Assembly: GCA_023664775.1 (NCBI GenBank)
Contig: JAMPEW010000002.1
Span: forward strand, 80,027 to 144,026
Direction of reading: 5' to 3'
Length of the DNA: 64,000 bases
DNA from: Clostridium sp.
GTDB lineage: Bacteria > Bacillota > Clostridia > Lachnospirales > Lachnospiraceae
In this document: positions 34,275 through 42,953 of the stretch, one piece after another
Position numbering within the stretch: the stretch's first letter is position 1
Layout: the number at the start of each line of letters is the position of its first letter
Translations under genes and position numbers: made by a program
Notes under the pieces: generated by a model
The model's database searches: none
Told to the model about the DNA's origin: nothing
The model's input: only the letters and a program-made list of their open reading frames with translations

Positions 34275-34808
34275 ATGCCGTACACATGGAACTATAAATC
34301 TCCCCTCGGCAACATTTTGCTTGCAGCCGATGAAATCGGATTAACAGGTTTGTGGTTTGAGGGTCAGAAATATTTTGCTCTCTATTTGGATAAGGCGCAT
34401 GAAGAACAGGAGCTTCCTATATTTAAGCAGACAGCAAAATGGCTTGATACATATTTTTCAGGAGTGGAGCCTGATTTTAAACCCCCACTCCATTTTACCG
34501 GGAGCGATTTTCAGAACGAGGTTTGGGAGCTTCTCAATCAAATTCCCTATGGACAGACAACGACCTACGGAGCTATTGCAAGGCAGCTTGCCAAGAAAAA
34601 AGGGCTTGTACGAATGTCGGCACAAGCAGTCGGCGGTGCTGTAGCACACAACAAAATATCCATTATCGTACCCTGCCACAGAGTTGTCGGCAAAAACGGA
34701 AGCCTTACAGGGTATGCAGGCGGAATTGACAAAAAAATTACACTTTTGAAGCTTGAAAAGGGCTTCAAGGACACATTTTTTGTTCCCCAAAAAAGCACTG
34801 CGCCATAG
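34275..34808 (+). CDS. ogt: Methylated-DNA-protein-cysteine methyltransferase (Ogt type)
   Basis: This 177-residue protein has the acceptor motif IIVPCHRVVG near residue 135, with the Cys that takes the methyl group from O6-methylguanine. IPYGQTTTYGAIARQLAKKK is the DNA-binding helix-turn-helix region and LTGYAGGIDKK ends the active site. It is a single-use repair protein. The ribosome binding site lies inside the end of the AlkA-like gene, so the two are translated together. The N-terminal half is the usual short RNase H-like domain. Confidence 0.93.
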   Translation: MPYTWNYKSPLGNILLAADEIGLTGLWFEGQKYFALYLDKAHEEQELPIFKQTAKWLDTYFSGVEPDFKPPLHFTGSDFQNEVWELLNQIPYGQTTTYGAIARQLAKKKGLVRMSAQAVGGAVAHNKISIIVPCHRVVGKNGSLTGYAGGIDKKITLLKLEKGFKDTFFVPQKSTAP

Positions 34809-34893
34809 GCTGTGGCATTTTAAAGAAACATATAAACAAGGGTACTGCGAACATATACGCTCACAAGGACATGATTATCTTAGAGCTACGGCA

Positions 34894-35499
34894 TCATTGT
34901 GAGGTAAGCCATGCTCTTTCCTGCTCCTCCCAATACAACCTGTCTTTATCCGTTATTTCCCGTATAACCCTGCATGGATTACCACCCGCAACAACATGTG
35001 ATGGTATATCCCTTGTGACAACAGCGCCACTCCCGATTACCACATCATCACCCACCGTTACGCCCGGATTAAATACAACATTTCCACCGACCCATACGTC
35101 ATTTCCTATTGTGACAGGCTTTCCGTATTCAAGCTGTTTGTTTCTCGCCACGGCATCTATGGGATGCCCTGCACAGTATATGTTTACTCTTGGTCCAAAG
35201 AACACATTATTGCCGATTGTAACCATGCATTGGTCGAGTATGATAAGTCCAGTATTTGCATAAAAATTATCCCCCACAGAAATGTGACAGCCATAGTCAA
35301 AATATACCTCAGGCTCTATGTATGCATTTTCACCAACATGTGCGAACAGTTCACGGATGTATTTCATTCTGTCATTGCCACTCTCATATCTTGTGGCATT
35401 AAATTTTTCCATTATTCTTCTACAATTTTCGTTTAGCTTGCCAAGCTCAGCATCTACCTTATATAACCTTGCATTTAACATCTTTTCACGTTCCGTCAT
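34894..35499 (-). CDS. maa: Sugar O-acetyltransferase (Maa/LacA, left-handed beta-helix)
   Basis: This 201-residue protein starts MTEREKMLNARLYK, has the N-terminal Maa helix region and then hexapeptide repeats (IGNNVFFGPRVNIYC, VTIGNDVWVGGNVVF, VTVGDDVVIGSGAVVTRDIP). The His in CAGHPID is the catalytic base. It transfers acetyl from acetyl-CoA to sugars such as maltose, glucose or galactosides. I start at 35499, with GGAGG eight bases before the ATG, rather than at 35514. It is convergent to ogt and stands alone. Confidence 0.92.
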   Translation of the reverse strand: MTEREKMLNARLYKVDAELGKLNENCRRIMEKFNATRYESGNDRMKYIRELFAHVGENAYIEPEVYFDYGCHISVGDNFYANTGLIILDQCMVTIGNNVFFGPRVNIYCAGHPIDAVARNKQLEYGKPVTIGNDVWVGGNVVFNPGVTVGDDVVIGSGAVVTRDIPSHVVAGGNPCRVIREITDKDRLYWEEQERAWLTSQ

Positions 35500-35710
35500 T
35501 TTTATTTCCTCCATCTGCTTTGGTCCGCCTCATTGGATTTGTTTTTTATTTTATGGTATCTTCATGTAGATTTCAAGCAGATTTTCAGATTGCCTTTTCA
35601 TATCTCGGCAAATGGAAATCTGTTAGCATATTTGCAAACAGACATATGCGAAAATATGCTTTTATTATAAAAATAATCAATAAAATTTTTAACAATACAA
35701 GAAGCTTAAA

Positions 35711-35748
35711 AGCAGATGCCATCACCTTCTGATATGACAGCATCTGCC
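35711..35748 (-). terminator. Terminator after the leucine-rich repeat protein gene
   Basis: GCAGATGC (35712-35719) pairs with GCATCTGC (35740-35747), with partial pairing inside the loop. On the minus strand the stem is followed by TTTT. It lies 29 bp past the stop codon of the gene at 35777. Confidence 0.6.
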
Positions 35749-35776
35749 AGTTAATTATCCTTTTCAATTCATTTTT

Positions 35777-37501
35777 CTATAATTTTTTTCTTCTGCGAAT
35801 ATATAATGTCACGCCTCCCGCAAATGAAACAAGCAACAGGGAAATTACCAAATATAATGGTGTCGTATCTCCCGTCTTTGGTGCAGGCTCTTTCCCATTG
35901 TCAGCCTGTATTACCGCAGGCGCTGTCGCAGTTGGTTTCTCGGTTGTCGGTCCTTCCACCGCCTGATCCTCCGTTGTCGGTTTCTCAGTCGCCTGTCCCT
36001 CCGTCGTCTTATCCTCCGTTGTTTTATCCTCCGTCGTCTTATCCTCCGTTGTCTGTTCCTCGGTCGTCTTATCCTCCGTTGCCTGATCCTCCGTTGTCGT
36101 TTCTTTGGTTGTCGTTTCCTCGGTTGTCGTTTCTTCGGTTGTCGTTTCCTCTGTTGCCGGAGTCAAATCCTTCACCTCAGAAATCACCAGCAAGACCTCC
36201 ATCCTTTTTTTGTGTGCTATTTGATCCGGTCCCTTTGTATCATAATAATACGATATCCTATTGTCAACCAGCTTGGCATCCGACAGCTTAATCCGATTGG
36301 ATATACGGTGATATGTAGCGCCACGGTGATTTATCGTCAATCTCGCCGGGTCAAAATAAAGCCCCGACATATCAATCCAATACTCGTCTCCATTTTTATA
36401 CATTGGAATCTGTATATACTGCGTATGATTCGGTTTTATAAAATCATCCAGCTTGGTATTATTACTTAAATCCAGACTAGCCAGAGAATTAGCCCCACAA
36501 TCCAAGCTAAACATCTCGGTATTATTACTCAAATCCAAGCGGGTCAGAGCGTTAAATGAACAATCTAAATCTGACAGCTTTGTGTTTTTGCTTACATCCA
36601 AGCTTGTCAGGTTATTATATTGGCAATGCAGTCTGCGCATTTCCAAATTTTTACTCACATCCAAGCTGCTTAAATTATTATTAGAACAAACAAAGTGTTC
36701 CAAAAGCGGATTTTTACTCACATCGAGACTGCTTATTTTATTAAAGCCGCAATTCAGCGCTGTCAATTTCAGATTTTTACTTATGTCCAGATTACTTATA
36801 TTATTGTTATTGCAATACAGCAGATCTAAAGCTGCATTTTTACTTACGTCCACGCTGCTTAAATTATTATTCCCACAATCGAAATTTGTCAGTTTGGTAT
36901 TATTATTTACATTTATGCTGCTTAAATTATTACCACTACAACCCAACTGTCTCAGTTTCGTGTTTTTGCTCACATCCAAGCTGCTCAAATTATTTTCTGA
37001 ACAATTCAGCCACTCCAGTGCCGTATTACTGCTCACATCCAAGCTGCTCAAATTATTTTCAAAACAATCCAGCCTCTCCAGTGCCGTATTACTGCTCACG
37101 TCCAAGCTGCTCAGATTATTTTTTGAACAATACAGCTCCACGAGTGCCGTATTACTGCTCACATCCAAGCTGCTCAGGTTATTTCCCTCACAGTGTATTT
37201 TTTGCAAATTTGGGAAGTATTCTATTCCTGCTAAGCTTGTAAAGTTCTTGTTCTTTACATTAATCTCTGTACAGGCTGCTCTTTCATCCTCCGTCAACAC
37301 TCCATCAAAGTTTTTATCGAAGTTTTCTCCTACCCACGACCGAAATTCCTCGTCAGGAAAGGCTATCACAAGATACACGTCTGACATTGCTGCCTTTACT
37401 TCATTCATTCCCATACCCGGTACAAGTAAGGTAATCCCCATAGCTACAAGCAGTAAAATACCCATCATGCTGCGCTTTGTTTTTTGTTTTCTCATTCCCA
37501 T
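35777..37501 (-). CDS. Sortase-anchored leucine-rich repeat surface protein
   Basis: This 574-residue protein has a signal peptide (KKTKRSMM-like start, then GILLLVAMGITLLVPGMGMN, cleaved near VKA). About thirteen 21-residue leucine-rich repeats of the type NLSSLDVSKNTKLRQLGCSGN follow (about residues 85-350), then a beta domain. A Thr/Glu stalk of TTEDK/TTEET pentads follows (about 450-525). The end is PAPKTGDTTPL, a hydrophobic stretch and RRRKKL, a sortase signal in which the usual LPxTG is APKTG. It should be attached to the cell wall and bind proteins or host ligands. AGGAG lies before the ATG. Confidence 0.9.
   Translation of the reverse strand: MGMRKQKTKRSMMGILLLVAMGITLLVPGMGMNEVKAAMSDVYLVIAFPDEEFRSWVGENFDKNFDGVLTEDERAACTEINVKNKNFTSLAGIEYFPNLQKIHCEGNNLSSLDVSSNTALVELYCSKNNLSSLDVSSNTALERLDCFENNLSSLDVSSNTALEWLNCSENNLSSLDVSKNTKLRQLGCSGNNLSSINVNNNTKLTNFDCGNNNLSSVDVSKNAALDLLYCNNNNISNLDISKNLKLTALNCGFNKISSLDVSKNPLLEHFVCSNNNLSSLDVSKNLEMRRLHCQYNNLTSLDVSKNTKLSDLDCSFNALTRLDLSNNTEMFSLDCGANSLASLDLSNNTKLDDFIKPNHTQYIQIPMYKNGDEYWIDMSGLYFDPARLTINHRGATYHRISNRIKLSDAKLVDNRISYYYDTKGPDQIAHKKRMEVLLVISEVKDLTPATEETTTEETTTEETTTKETTTEDQATEDKTTEEQTTEDKTTEDKTTEDKTTEGQATEKPTTEDQAVEGPTTEKPTATAPAVIQADNGKEPAPKTGDTTPLYLVISLLLVSFAGGVTLYIRRRKKL
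36973..37184 (-). repeat. Three near-identical 63-bp tandem repeats in the LRR gene
   Basis: Units begin at 36973, 37036, 37099 and (partial) 37162 with CATCCAAGCTGCTCAAATTA or a one or two base variant. Each encodes one 21-residue leucine-rich repeat. The similarity at DNA level is much higher than between the other repeats, so copy number can change by recombination or slippage. Confidence 0.85.
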
Positions 37502-37597
37502 TTTCCTTTCTCCTTCTCCTCATTTCCTGATTTTCAGGACATACAGAGTTTTTATGGTTATTCTATCAGCAGCATCATAAAGCACAATATACCAGAG

Positions 37598-37650
37598 GTT
37601 GCAATTCAGTGACTTCAAGTTGCAATTCAGCGACTTCAGGTTGCAATCGC
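37598..37650. repeat. 21-bp tandem repeat, 2.5 copies
   Basis: GTTGCAATTCAGTGACTTCA at 37598 recurs at 37619 with one change, and a third partial copy GTTGCAATCGC begins at 37640. On the minus strand it reads as Glu-Leu-Gln repeats in a short open frame without start signals, which I do not accept as a gene. Confidence 0.75.
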
Positions 37651-37772
37651 AAAAAAACAAACGGTGTAAGCTTGAAATATATTAGAGAAATTATCATATG
37701 AAAGAAACAATTATGGTATACTATGCGTAAACGCATATTATACTTTGCGAAAAACCATCGCAAATAGCGCAT

Positions 37773-37803
37773 CGTCAATCTTTGATTGACGATATGGTAT
37801 AAT
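37773..37803 (+). promoter_or_regulatory. Extended -10 promoter with hairpin operator, upstream of asparaginase-like gene
   Basis: TGGTATAAT (37795-37803) is an extended -10. CGTCAATC (37773-37780) and GATTGACG (37784-37791) are a perfect inverted repeat lying where the -35 would be, so it may be an operator. A second palindrome, TATGCGT-AA-ACGCATA, lies about 50 bp farther upstream. Confidence 0.5.
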
Positions 37804-37817
37804 ATTCACGACAGCAA

Positions 37818-37940
37818 AGAGCAGTGCCGGTCTGTAAGATGAAAAACGGTTGCTTGCAGACCGTTTTTTCATCTTACAGACTGATAGGGCGAATGCCCGT
37901 GAGCGAGATGAAGCGCAGCGAAATCGAGCTGCACTGCTCT
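37818..37940 (+). repeat. Nested long inverted repeats in the asparaginase leader
   Basis: The outer arms AGAGCAGTGC (37818-37827) and GCACTGCTCT (37931-37940) enclose an inner hairpin. The inner arms run from GTCTGTAAGATGAAAAACGG (37830) to its complement ending at 37881, with 21 pairs, one bulged T and a 9-base loop. The rest of the element (37882-37930) is GC-rich. It ends about 10 bases before AGGAGG of the next gene. It could be a regulatory leader RNA or a small non-autonomous mobile element; it does not match any riboswitch I know. Confidence 0.6.
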
Positions 37941-37961
37941 ACAATAGAATAGGAGGCTCAC

Positions 37962-39014
37962 ATGAACATTTGCGTAATATTTACAGGTGGAACCATCAGC
38001 TCGTCAGAAAAAAACGGCTACCTCGGACCTGACGAGGCAAACAATTACAGATTAATAAATGAATATAGAAAACACAATCCCGAAAAATGCGCCGATATAA
38101 GCTTTCGCACAGCCGAACCCTACTATATATTAAGTGAAAATCTGATGGGAACACATATAAATCTGCTTGCAGACTGCATAGACAAAGCAGCATCCTCTGA
38201 CAACTGCGACGGCATTATTGTAACGCATGGTACGGACACCCTGCAATACACGGCTGCTGGATTGTCATATATTTATTCTGCGGCTGACATTCCGATTGTT
38301 CTAGTATCGAGCAATTATATCCTTGATGACAGCAGGGCGAACGGTTATGCTAATTTTTCAGCAGCTATAGATTTTATTATGACCTGCCACAAAGCAGTAA
38401 AAGCTGCCACTGCCTCCACAGAAAATAATTTCCCAAATAATACTGTGGCAAAGCACAGTGGCGTTTACGTTGCGTACAAAAATGAAAATGCGTCTGCCGT
38501 TATACACTATGGCGCAAGACTTCTTGCCCATATGTCATACAGCGATAGCATATACAGCGTAGATAATTTCACGGCATCGGGCATCGGAATGAAAGAACCA
38601 TATAAAATAATGAAAACTGCTACGGAATTTATTTTCGGTGACAAGCCACGGTTTTCAGAGCAATCGCCTATCGCATTTATACGCCCATACCCTGGCGAAA
38701 GATATACCTTAGTACCTGAATATGTACGTGCAATATTGTTAGACACCTACCACTCAGGAACACTCTGTACAGACAGCAGTGCATTAAGGGATATGCTTTT
38801 TGATGCAAACAAAAGAACCATTCCCGTATTTCTGACAGGTGCAGAAAACAGAACAGCCTATGAAAGCACCAAAATCTATGACGAGCTGAAGATAACTGTT
38901 TTACCAAAGGCATCCCCAATCGCCATGTACATGAAGCTTTGGCTGCTCGCTTCCACAGGCTGCGATACGATTTCAAAATATATGAATACTCCAGTAAGCT
39001 TTGATATTGTTTAA
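37962..39014 (+). CDS. Asparaginase/glutaminase family amidohydrolase
   Basis: This 350-residue protein has both family signatures: FTGGTISSSEK with the nucleophilic Thr near residue 12, and VTHGTDTLQYTAAGLSY with the second catalytic Thr-Asp near residue 90. No signal peptide is seen, so it is cytoplasmic and likely hydrolyses L-asparagine or a related amide. The C-terminal domain is diverged from classical AnsA/AnsB, so the substrate is uncertain. AGGAGG precedes the ATG. It ends with a 4-base overlap with the convergent SGNH gene. Confidence 0.85.
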   Translation: MNICVIFTGGTISSSEKNGYLGPDEANNYRLINEYRKHNPEKCADISFRTAEPYYILSENLMGTHINLLADCIDKAASSDNCDGIIVTHGTDTLQYTAAGLSYIYSAADIPIVLVSSNYILDDSRANGYANFSAAIDFIMTCHKAVKAATASTENNFPNNTVAKHSGVYVAYKNENASAVIHYGARLLAHMSYSDSIYSVDNFTASGIGMKEPYKIMKTATEFIFGDKPRFSEQSPIAFIRPYPGERYTLVPEYVRAILLDTYHSGTLCTDSSALRDMLFDANKRTIPVFLTGAENRTAYESTKIYDELKITVLPKASPIAMYMKLWLLASTGCDTISKYMNTPVSFDIV

Positions 39015-39970
39015 TCCTTGAAGGAAAACTCCCCTGACGCAGAAATACAATCCTCCCACGTCTTGTAGTCAGGGTTTTTTCTTCTATCCGACAATGTATA
39101 TTTATCAGCAAGATATCCTCCCATAAAGCGGGACACCTTCTTTGCTCCCACAAAATTCAAATGGTCGCCGCCATCCTTTGTGTCCGTAAGCCAGTCTATA
39201 TCAATGTTATGTTCCAAATTCAAATCCACATAAGCCACGTCATACATTTCTGTCCACTCCATTACGCCATTATGCCTCTCGTAGCTCCAGTTTTTCGGCG
39301 ACGGCACACTTACAAGCATAAGCCTAGCATTATTTTCCTGACATAGTTTAAGGATTTTATCCAAATATCCGTATGTATCATTTGGAAATTTCTCCACAGC
39401 ATCGGTTTTATCCATATAAGCACCACCAGTATACGGAACTACACTTTTCCTTAAAACAAAGCCCTTGAACTCACGTCCCGACATACCTTTTCCCTTTTCC
39501 AAAAGTCTGCCTCCAAAATTTTTCCAATCGGAATGATACGCAAACACAGGCATATAATTTGTAAGCAACCGCATTACGCTATCCCCTTCTTCACATTTTG
39601 CTGTAGGCGTTCTATACAGGCAGTTTGTCTCAAGAACAACCACCTTCGGATTCTGCGTTTTAAAGGCATTTTCCAGTATAGCATATGTATCGCAAAGCCT
39701 TTGTGCAGATGTAGCACATACATAAGATGTAAAGCCGTATTCCTGATACATCTGTAACGGACAGAAGGTGGAATAACATTCGCTGTCCCCACAAAAAATT
39801 ACCTCAATGCTGTTATCTTCCTCGGCGTCAATCTCACTATCCTTACATTTTACCGAATTCATATCATATATATTTCTATCCCTGTTAAATGCAAGCGACA
39901 AAAACCCAAGCATTACAAAAAGACCAAGCCAAAAGCCTATTACCTTTCCTACGTTTTTACTTATCTTCAT
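39011..39970 (-). CDS. SGNH/DltD-like membrane-anchored acyl-handling protein
   Basis: The protein has one N-terminal membrane segment (VIGFWLGLFVMLGFLSLAF) and an extracellular SGNH-type domain. FCGDSECYSTF holds the Gly-Asp-Ser nucleophile and DGGDHLNFVGAKKV the Asp/His end, as in DltD and AlgJ/AlgX-like partners of MBOAT transferases. It is last in the Dlt-like operon, 27 bp after the MBOAT gene. It probably takes an acyl or aminoacyl group outside the cell and passes it to a wall polymer. The start is uncertain: ATG at 39970, or GTG at 39979. Confidence 0.8.
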   Translation of the reverse strand: MKISKNVGKVIGFWLGLFVMLGFLSLAFNRDRNIYDMNSVKCKDSEIDAEEDNSIEVIFCGDSECYSTFCPLQMYQEYGFTSYVCATSAQRLCDTYAILENAFKTQNPKVVVLETNCLYRTPTAKCEEGDSVMRLLTNYMPVFAYHSDWKNFGGRLLEKGKGMSGREFKGFVLRKSVVPYTGGAYMDKTDAVEKFPNDTYGYLDKILKLCQENNARLMLVSVPSPKNWSYERHNGVMEWTEMYDVAYVDLNLEHNIDIDWLTDTKDGGDHLNFVGAKKVSRFMGGYLADKYTLSDRRKNPDYKTWEDCISASGEFSFKD

Positions 39971-40006
39971 GCCAATCACTTCTTTCGTATTTTAAACCTT
40001 CGTTAA

Positions 40007-41497
40007 TTAGTATGCTGCATAAATCATATCTACCACAGTATAGCCTGCACCATATGCACCAAATATCACAATACATAAAATTGCTGCATACCAAAATCCC
40101 CATCTTAGGACAAGCTTCTGCGAGGCAATTTTTTGTCTTATGGATATTCCCTTTTCATGTAACACATCCACAAGCATGACAATGACAAAACATACGGCTG
40201 CCAAAATCATGTCATATCCGTCCACTCCGAAATTTGTCTCCCAAAGTGCTGATAGATTAAAGCTTGTCAGCATTCGCCCAAGCATGCCAAAGCCTTGGGA
40301 TACTGTTGGTGCACGGAAAAACATTTCTCCGATATTTACAATGAAAAAAAGCTTGATACTCCTGAGAAGCCTTACCAGCATCCCGTCAGGGGAAAGCCTC
40401 ACATGCTCCATAAGCTTTGCGGTTGGGTTCTCCAGTACATTTTCCAAAAATATAATCACAAAATAATACATGCCGTAAAACAAATATGTCCACCCTGCTC
40501 CATGCCATATTCCATTAGACAGCCAAACAAAGAACAAGGCGATTGTCGGAGCAACAAATTTACTTACACGTATTCCCCATATTCCCTTGACATGTTTCGC
40601 AAGCTTTTTTACAGGCTTTGCAAGAGATACCGGATAAAAAACATAATCCTTAAGCCATGCCCCTAACGTAATATGCCATCTCCGCCAAAAGTCAGAAGCA
40701 TTCCTTGCAAAAAAGGGCTGCCTGAAATTTTCAGGTAGTTTAATGCCGAATATCTGTCCACTTCCAATAACAATATCCATGCAGCCCGAAAATTCCATAT
40801 ATAACTGTATTGTAAAGCATATTACTCCCACAGCAATCGCTGAGCCTGCATAGCTCTCATATGAATGAAATACCTTGCCAACCACTGGGGCAATCCTATC
40901 CGCAATAAGCATTTTTTTGAAAAGTCCCCAAATAATTCTCTGATACCCAAAGACAAGATTTTCAAACTCTATTTGCTTTCCTGCATAAAGTGCTTCGGCA
41001 GCTTCGCCGAACCTGCTTATCGGTCCCTCAATAATCTGAGGGAAAAAGCTTAAATAAAGCGCCGTCTTTGCAAATTTTTTTTCTGCATGAATTGTGCCCC
41101 TGTACACATCCATCATGTATGAAATGGTTTGCAGCGTATAATAAGATATTCCGATTGGGGCAATCAGGCTTATTCCAAACACCTTCAGATATTTGTACAC
41201 AATCAACATGCCAAGGGTCATACAAACGCCACATGCAAGAACCATACGTTTTCTTGTGGTAAGCTTTTTACCCTTAAGCTTTCCGCGCTCCATAACAAAG
41301 CCCAAAGCACGTCCTGTTGTATATGTAATCACAGTTGCCGCCAAAAGACATAGAATAAGTGTTTTGCTTATCATCCAAAAAAACACATAATCAGCTGCAA
41401 GCAGCACGAACCATCTATATCTTTCAGGTGCAAGCTGATACAAAAGCATCACGACGGGCAGAAATATTAAGCTGTAGGTGAGAAGATGATAGGCCAC
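40007..41497 (-). CDS. MBOAT O-acyltransferase (DltB/AlgI family)
   Basis: This 496-residue protein has about eleven membrane segments and MBOAT hallmarks. RFGEAAEALYAGKQIEFEN is the conserved cytoplasmic region, LKDYVFYPVSLAK follows, and FFVWLSNGIWHGAGWTYLFY carries the catalytic His (WHGAGW). MBOAT proteins carry an acyl group from an intracellular donor through the membrane. The donor here is probably the carrier protein encoded directly upstream. The start is a GTG with GGAGG inside the end of the carrier gene, two bases after which the genes nearly touch, so they are translationally coupled. Confidence 0.93.
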   Translation of the reverse strand: MAYHLLTYSLIFLPVVMLLYQLAPERYRWFVLLAADYVFFWMISKTLILCLLAATVITYTTGRALGFVMERGKLKGKKLTTRKRMVLACGVCMTLGMLIVYKYLKVFGISLIAPIGISYYTLQTISYMMDVYRGTIHAEKKFAKTALYLSFFPQIIEGPISRFGEAAEALYAGKQIEFENLVFGYQRIIWGLFKKMLIADRIAPVVGKVFHSYESYAGSAIAVGVICFTIQLYMEFSGCMDIVIGSGQIFGIKLPENFRQPFFARNASDFWRRWHITLGAWLKDYVFYPVSLAKPVKKLAKHVKGIWGIRVSKFVAPTIALFFVWLSNGIWHGAGWTYLFYGMYYFVIIFLENVLENPTAKLMEHVRLSPDGMLVRLLRSIKLFFIVNIGEMFFRAPTVSQGFGMLGRMLTSFNLSALWETNFGVDGYDMILAAVCFVIVMLVDVLHEKGISIRQKIASQKLVLRWGFWYAAILCIVIFGAYGAGYTVVDMIYAAY

Positions 41498-41498
41498 C

Positions 41499-41729
41499 TT
41501 AACCCTCCTCCTTTAAACGGCAAATCATGTTCCAAAGTGCTGCTGCCGAATTGAAATTATCCGGAATAAGCTCCGCAGGGGACACCTCAATATCAAATGC
41601 TTCCTCAAGCTCAGAAACCAAGGAAAGTATCGCAAAAGAATCCAAAATGTGGTCGTCAATCAGTGTCGTACAGTTTTTTACATCCTCCCCCGGTGCAATT
41701 TCCTCCAAAATCTCAAGTAATTTTTCCAT
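41499..41729 (-). CDS. Acyl/aminoacyl carrier protein (DltC-like)
   Basis: This 76-residue protein has a four-helix carrier layout with the phosphopantetheine Ser in ILDSFAILSL near residue 31, inside the D-S-(F/L/M) motif. It is acidic, as carriers are. It lies between the PLP enzyme and MBOAT genes with GGAGG before its ATG. It should be loaded by the AMP-forming ligase of the same operon and hand its cargo to the MBOAT protein. Confidence 0.9.
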   Translation of the reverse strand: MEKLLEILEEIAPGEDVKNCTTLIDDHILDSFAILSLVSELEEAFDIEVSPAELIPDNFNSAAALWNMICRLKEEG

Positions 41730-41744
41730 TTATTTATCCTCCGT

Positions 41745-42920
41745 TTAACTATTTAGTATATTTATCTCAGTTTTATTCCTTAACACTACTACGCATCCGT
41801 CCGTTCCCACAAGAATAACCTGTGGAAGCTCCCTGCTTAAAAACAGTGCCATTCCCTCGGTTACCGAATAGGCGCCGCACCTTTCAAAAACCAAAACGTC
41901 ACCCACGGCGTAATCCTCCTGCGCTGCTCCACGCACCAAAACATCATTTGCAGTACATAATGAACCACAAATTGTCCATTTTGTTATGGACGCATCCCCC
42001 TGTTTTCCTGACAGTTTCAGGAGCTTGCTATACGGCTTTTTCATTCCCATAAGCTGTCCGTAGTAGTTTATCTGATGAATACCACCGTCAACGATTATAT
42101 AACCCATGCCGTCCGACTTTTTTATATCCATAATACGTGTCAGAAAGACGCCGCACTCTGCCGTCAAAAAACGTCCAAGCTCTATGGTAATGCACCTGAA
42201 CCCACTAACCTTTTTCAAAAGCCTGCCTAGTTCCTCAATATCCTCCTGTCCCAAAGAGATTTCGCCTTCAAAATAGGAAATTCCAAGTCCCGGACCATAT
42301 TCCAGCTCCATATCGGCAACCCCGTATGTTTCCGTAAGATAATCGGCATATTCCGTAAGCATTGCCAGCTCTTTTTCCACCTTATCAATTTTCTTCTGCG
42401 TGCCTGCATAATAGTGAATACCCGCAAACTCCAGCACACCGTCCGCAATCAGCTCACAAAGCACGCCCTCAAGCGTCTCCTTATCCATTCCAAACTGGTT
42501 TTTTGCAGACAGCCTTAAAAATACCTTGAGCCTTATGCCCATATTCCCTGCACAGTCCTTTAAAAGCTTGTATTGCATGGGAGATTCTATTGTATAAAAG
42601 CCTTTTCCCTGACTGTAGGATAACATTCTTTTCATAGATTCTTCCGTTTTGCTCACGCCTGATACAACAAGCCTTTCAGGGTCTATGTTCTCCCTTATGC
42701 ATATCTCATACTCTCCCGGCGAGCAAACCTCCAGCCTGTCTGTCATATGTGAAAGACGTTCTGCAAGAAATGGATTTGCTTTCATGGCAAAACACAATCC
42801 TATATTATTCGGAAGACTCCACCTGATTTTTTCGGTCAGGTCAAAAAGTATATCCTCGAAAAACACATATGTGGGCGTCCCATATTGCAGGGCAAGCTCC
42901 ATTATTTTTTCGTAATTCAC
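41745..42920 (-). CDS. PLP-dependent decarboxylase, LysA/BtrK-like (fold type III)
   Basis: This 391-residue protein has the group IV decarboxylase layout. FAMKANPFLAERL carries the PLP Lys, GIHYYAGTQKK the His/Gly loop, ITIELGRFLTAECG the phosphate/pyridine part (EPGR in LysA), and TICGSLCTANDVL the Cys region whose Cys/Asp act on the second subunit. It resembles diaminopimelate decarboxylase and more so carrier-linked enzymes such as BtrK, which decarboxylates glutamyl-carrier protein. It lies between an amino acid ligase and a carrier gene, so the substrate may be a carrier-bound amino acid. A racemase cannot be excluded. GTG start with AGGA. Confidence 0.85.
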   Translation of the reverse strand: MNYEKIMELALQYGTPTYVFFEDILFDLTEKIRWSLPNNIGLCFAMKANPFLAERLSHMTDRLEVCSPGEYEICIRENIDPERLVVSGVSKTEESMKRMLSYSQGKGFYTIESPMQYKLLKDCAGNMGIRLKVFLRLSAKNQFGMDKETLEGVLCELIADGVLEFAGIHYYAGTQKKIDKVEKELAMLTEYADYLTETYGVADMELEYGPGLGISYFEGEISLGQEDIEELGRLLKKVSGFRCITIELGRFLTAECGVFLTRIMDIKKSDGMGYIIVDGGIHQINYYGQLMGMKKPYSKLLKLSGKQGDASITKWTICGSLCTANDVLVRGAAQEDYAVGDVLVFERCGAYSVTEGMALFLSRELPQVILVGTDGCVVVLRNKTEINILNS

Positions 42921-42953
42921 ATCTTATTCCTCGTTTCTTCTACATATTATTTC

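Noticed and set aside
36973..37184. 63-bp periodic repeats as CRISPR
   Set aside because: The repeats are in frame in a leucine-rich repeat gene and have no separate spacers.
36453..37580. Long open frame on the plus strand (375 codons) opposite the LRR protein
   Set aside because: It is a by-product of the 63-bp repeats read backwards, has no ribosome binding site and gives a Leu/Lys-rich repeat with no known fold. The opposite strand encodes a clear secreted LRR protein.
37598..37650. Possible CRISPR repeat
   Set aside because: Copies are directly adjacent with no spacers of unique sequence, so this is a plain tandem repeat. No cas genes are present.
37575..37778. Short minus-strand frame with LQPEVAELQ repeats
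   Set aside because: It comes from the 21-bp tandem repeat and has no start signal; the DNA repeat is reported instead.
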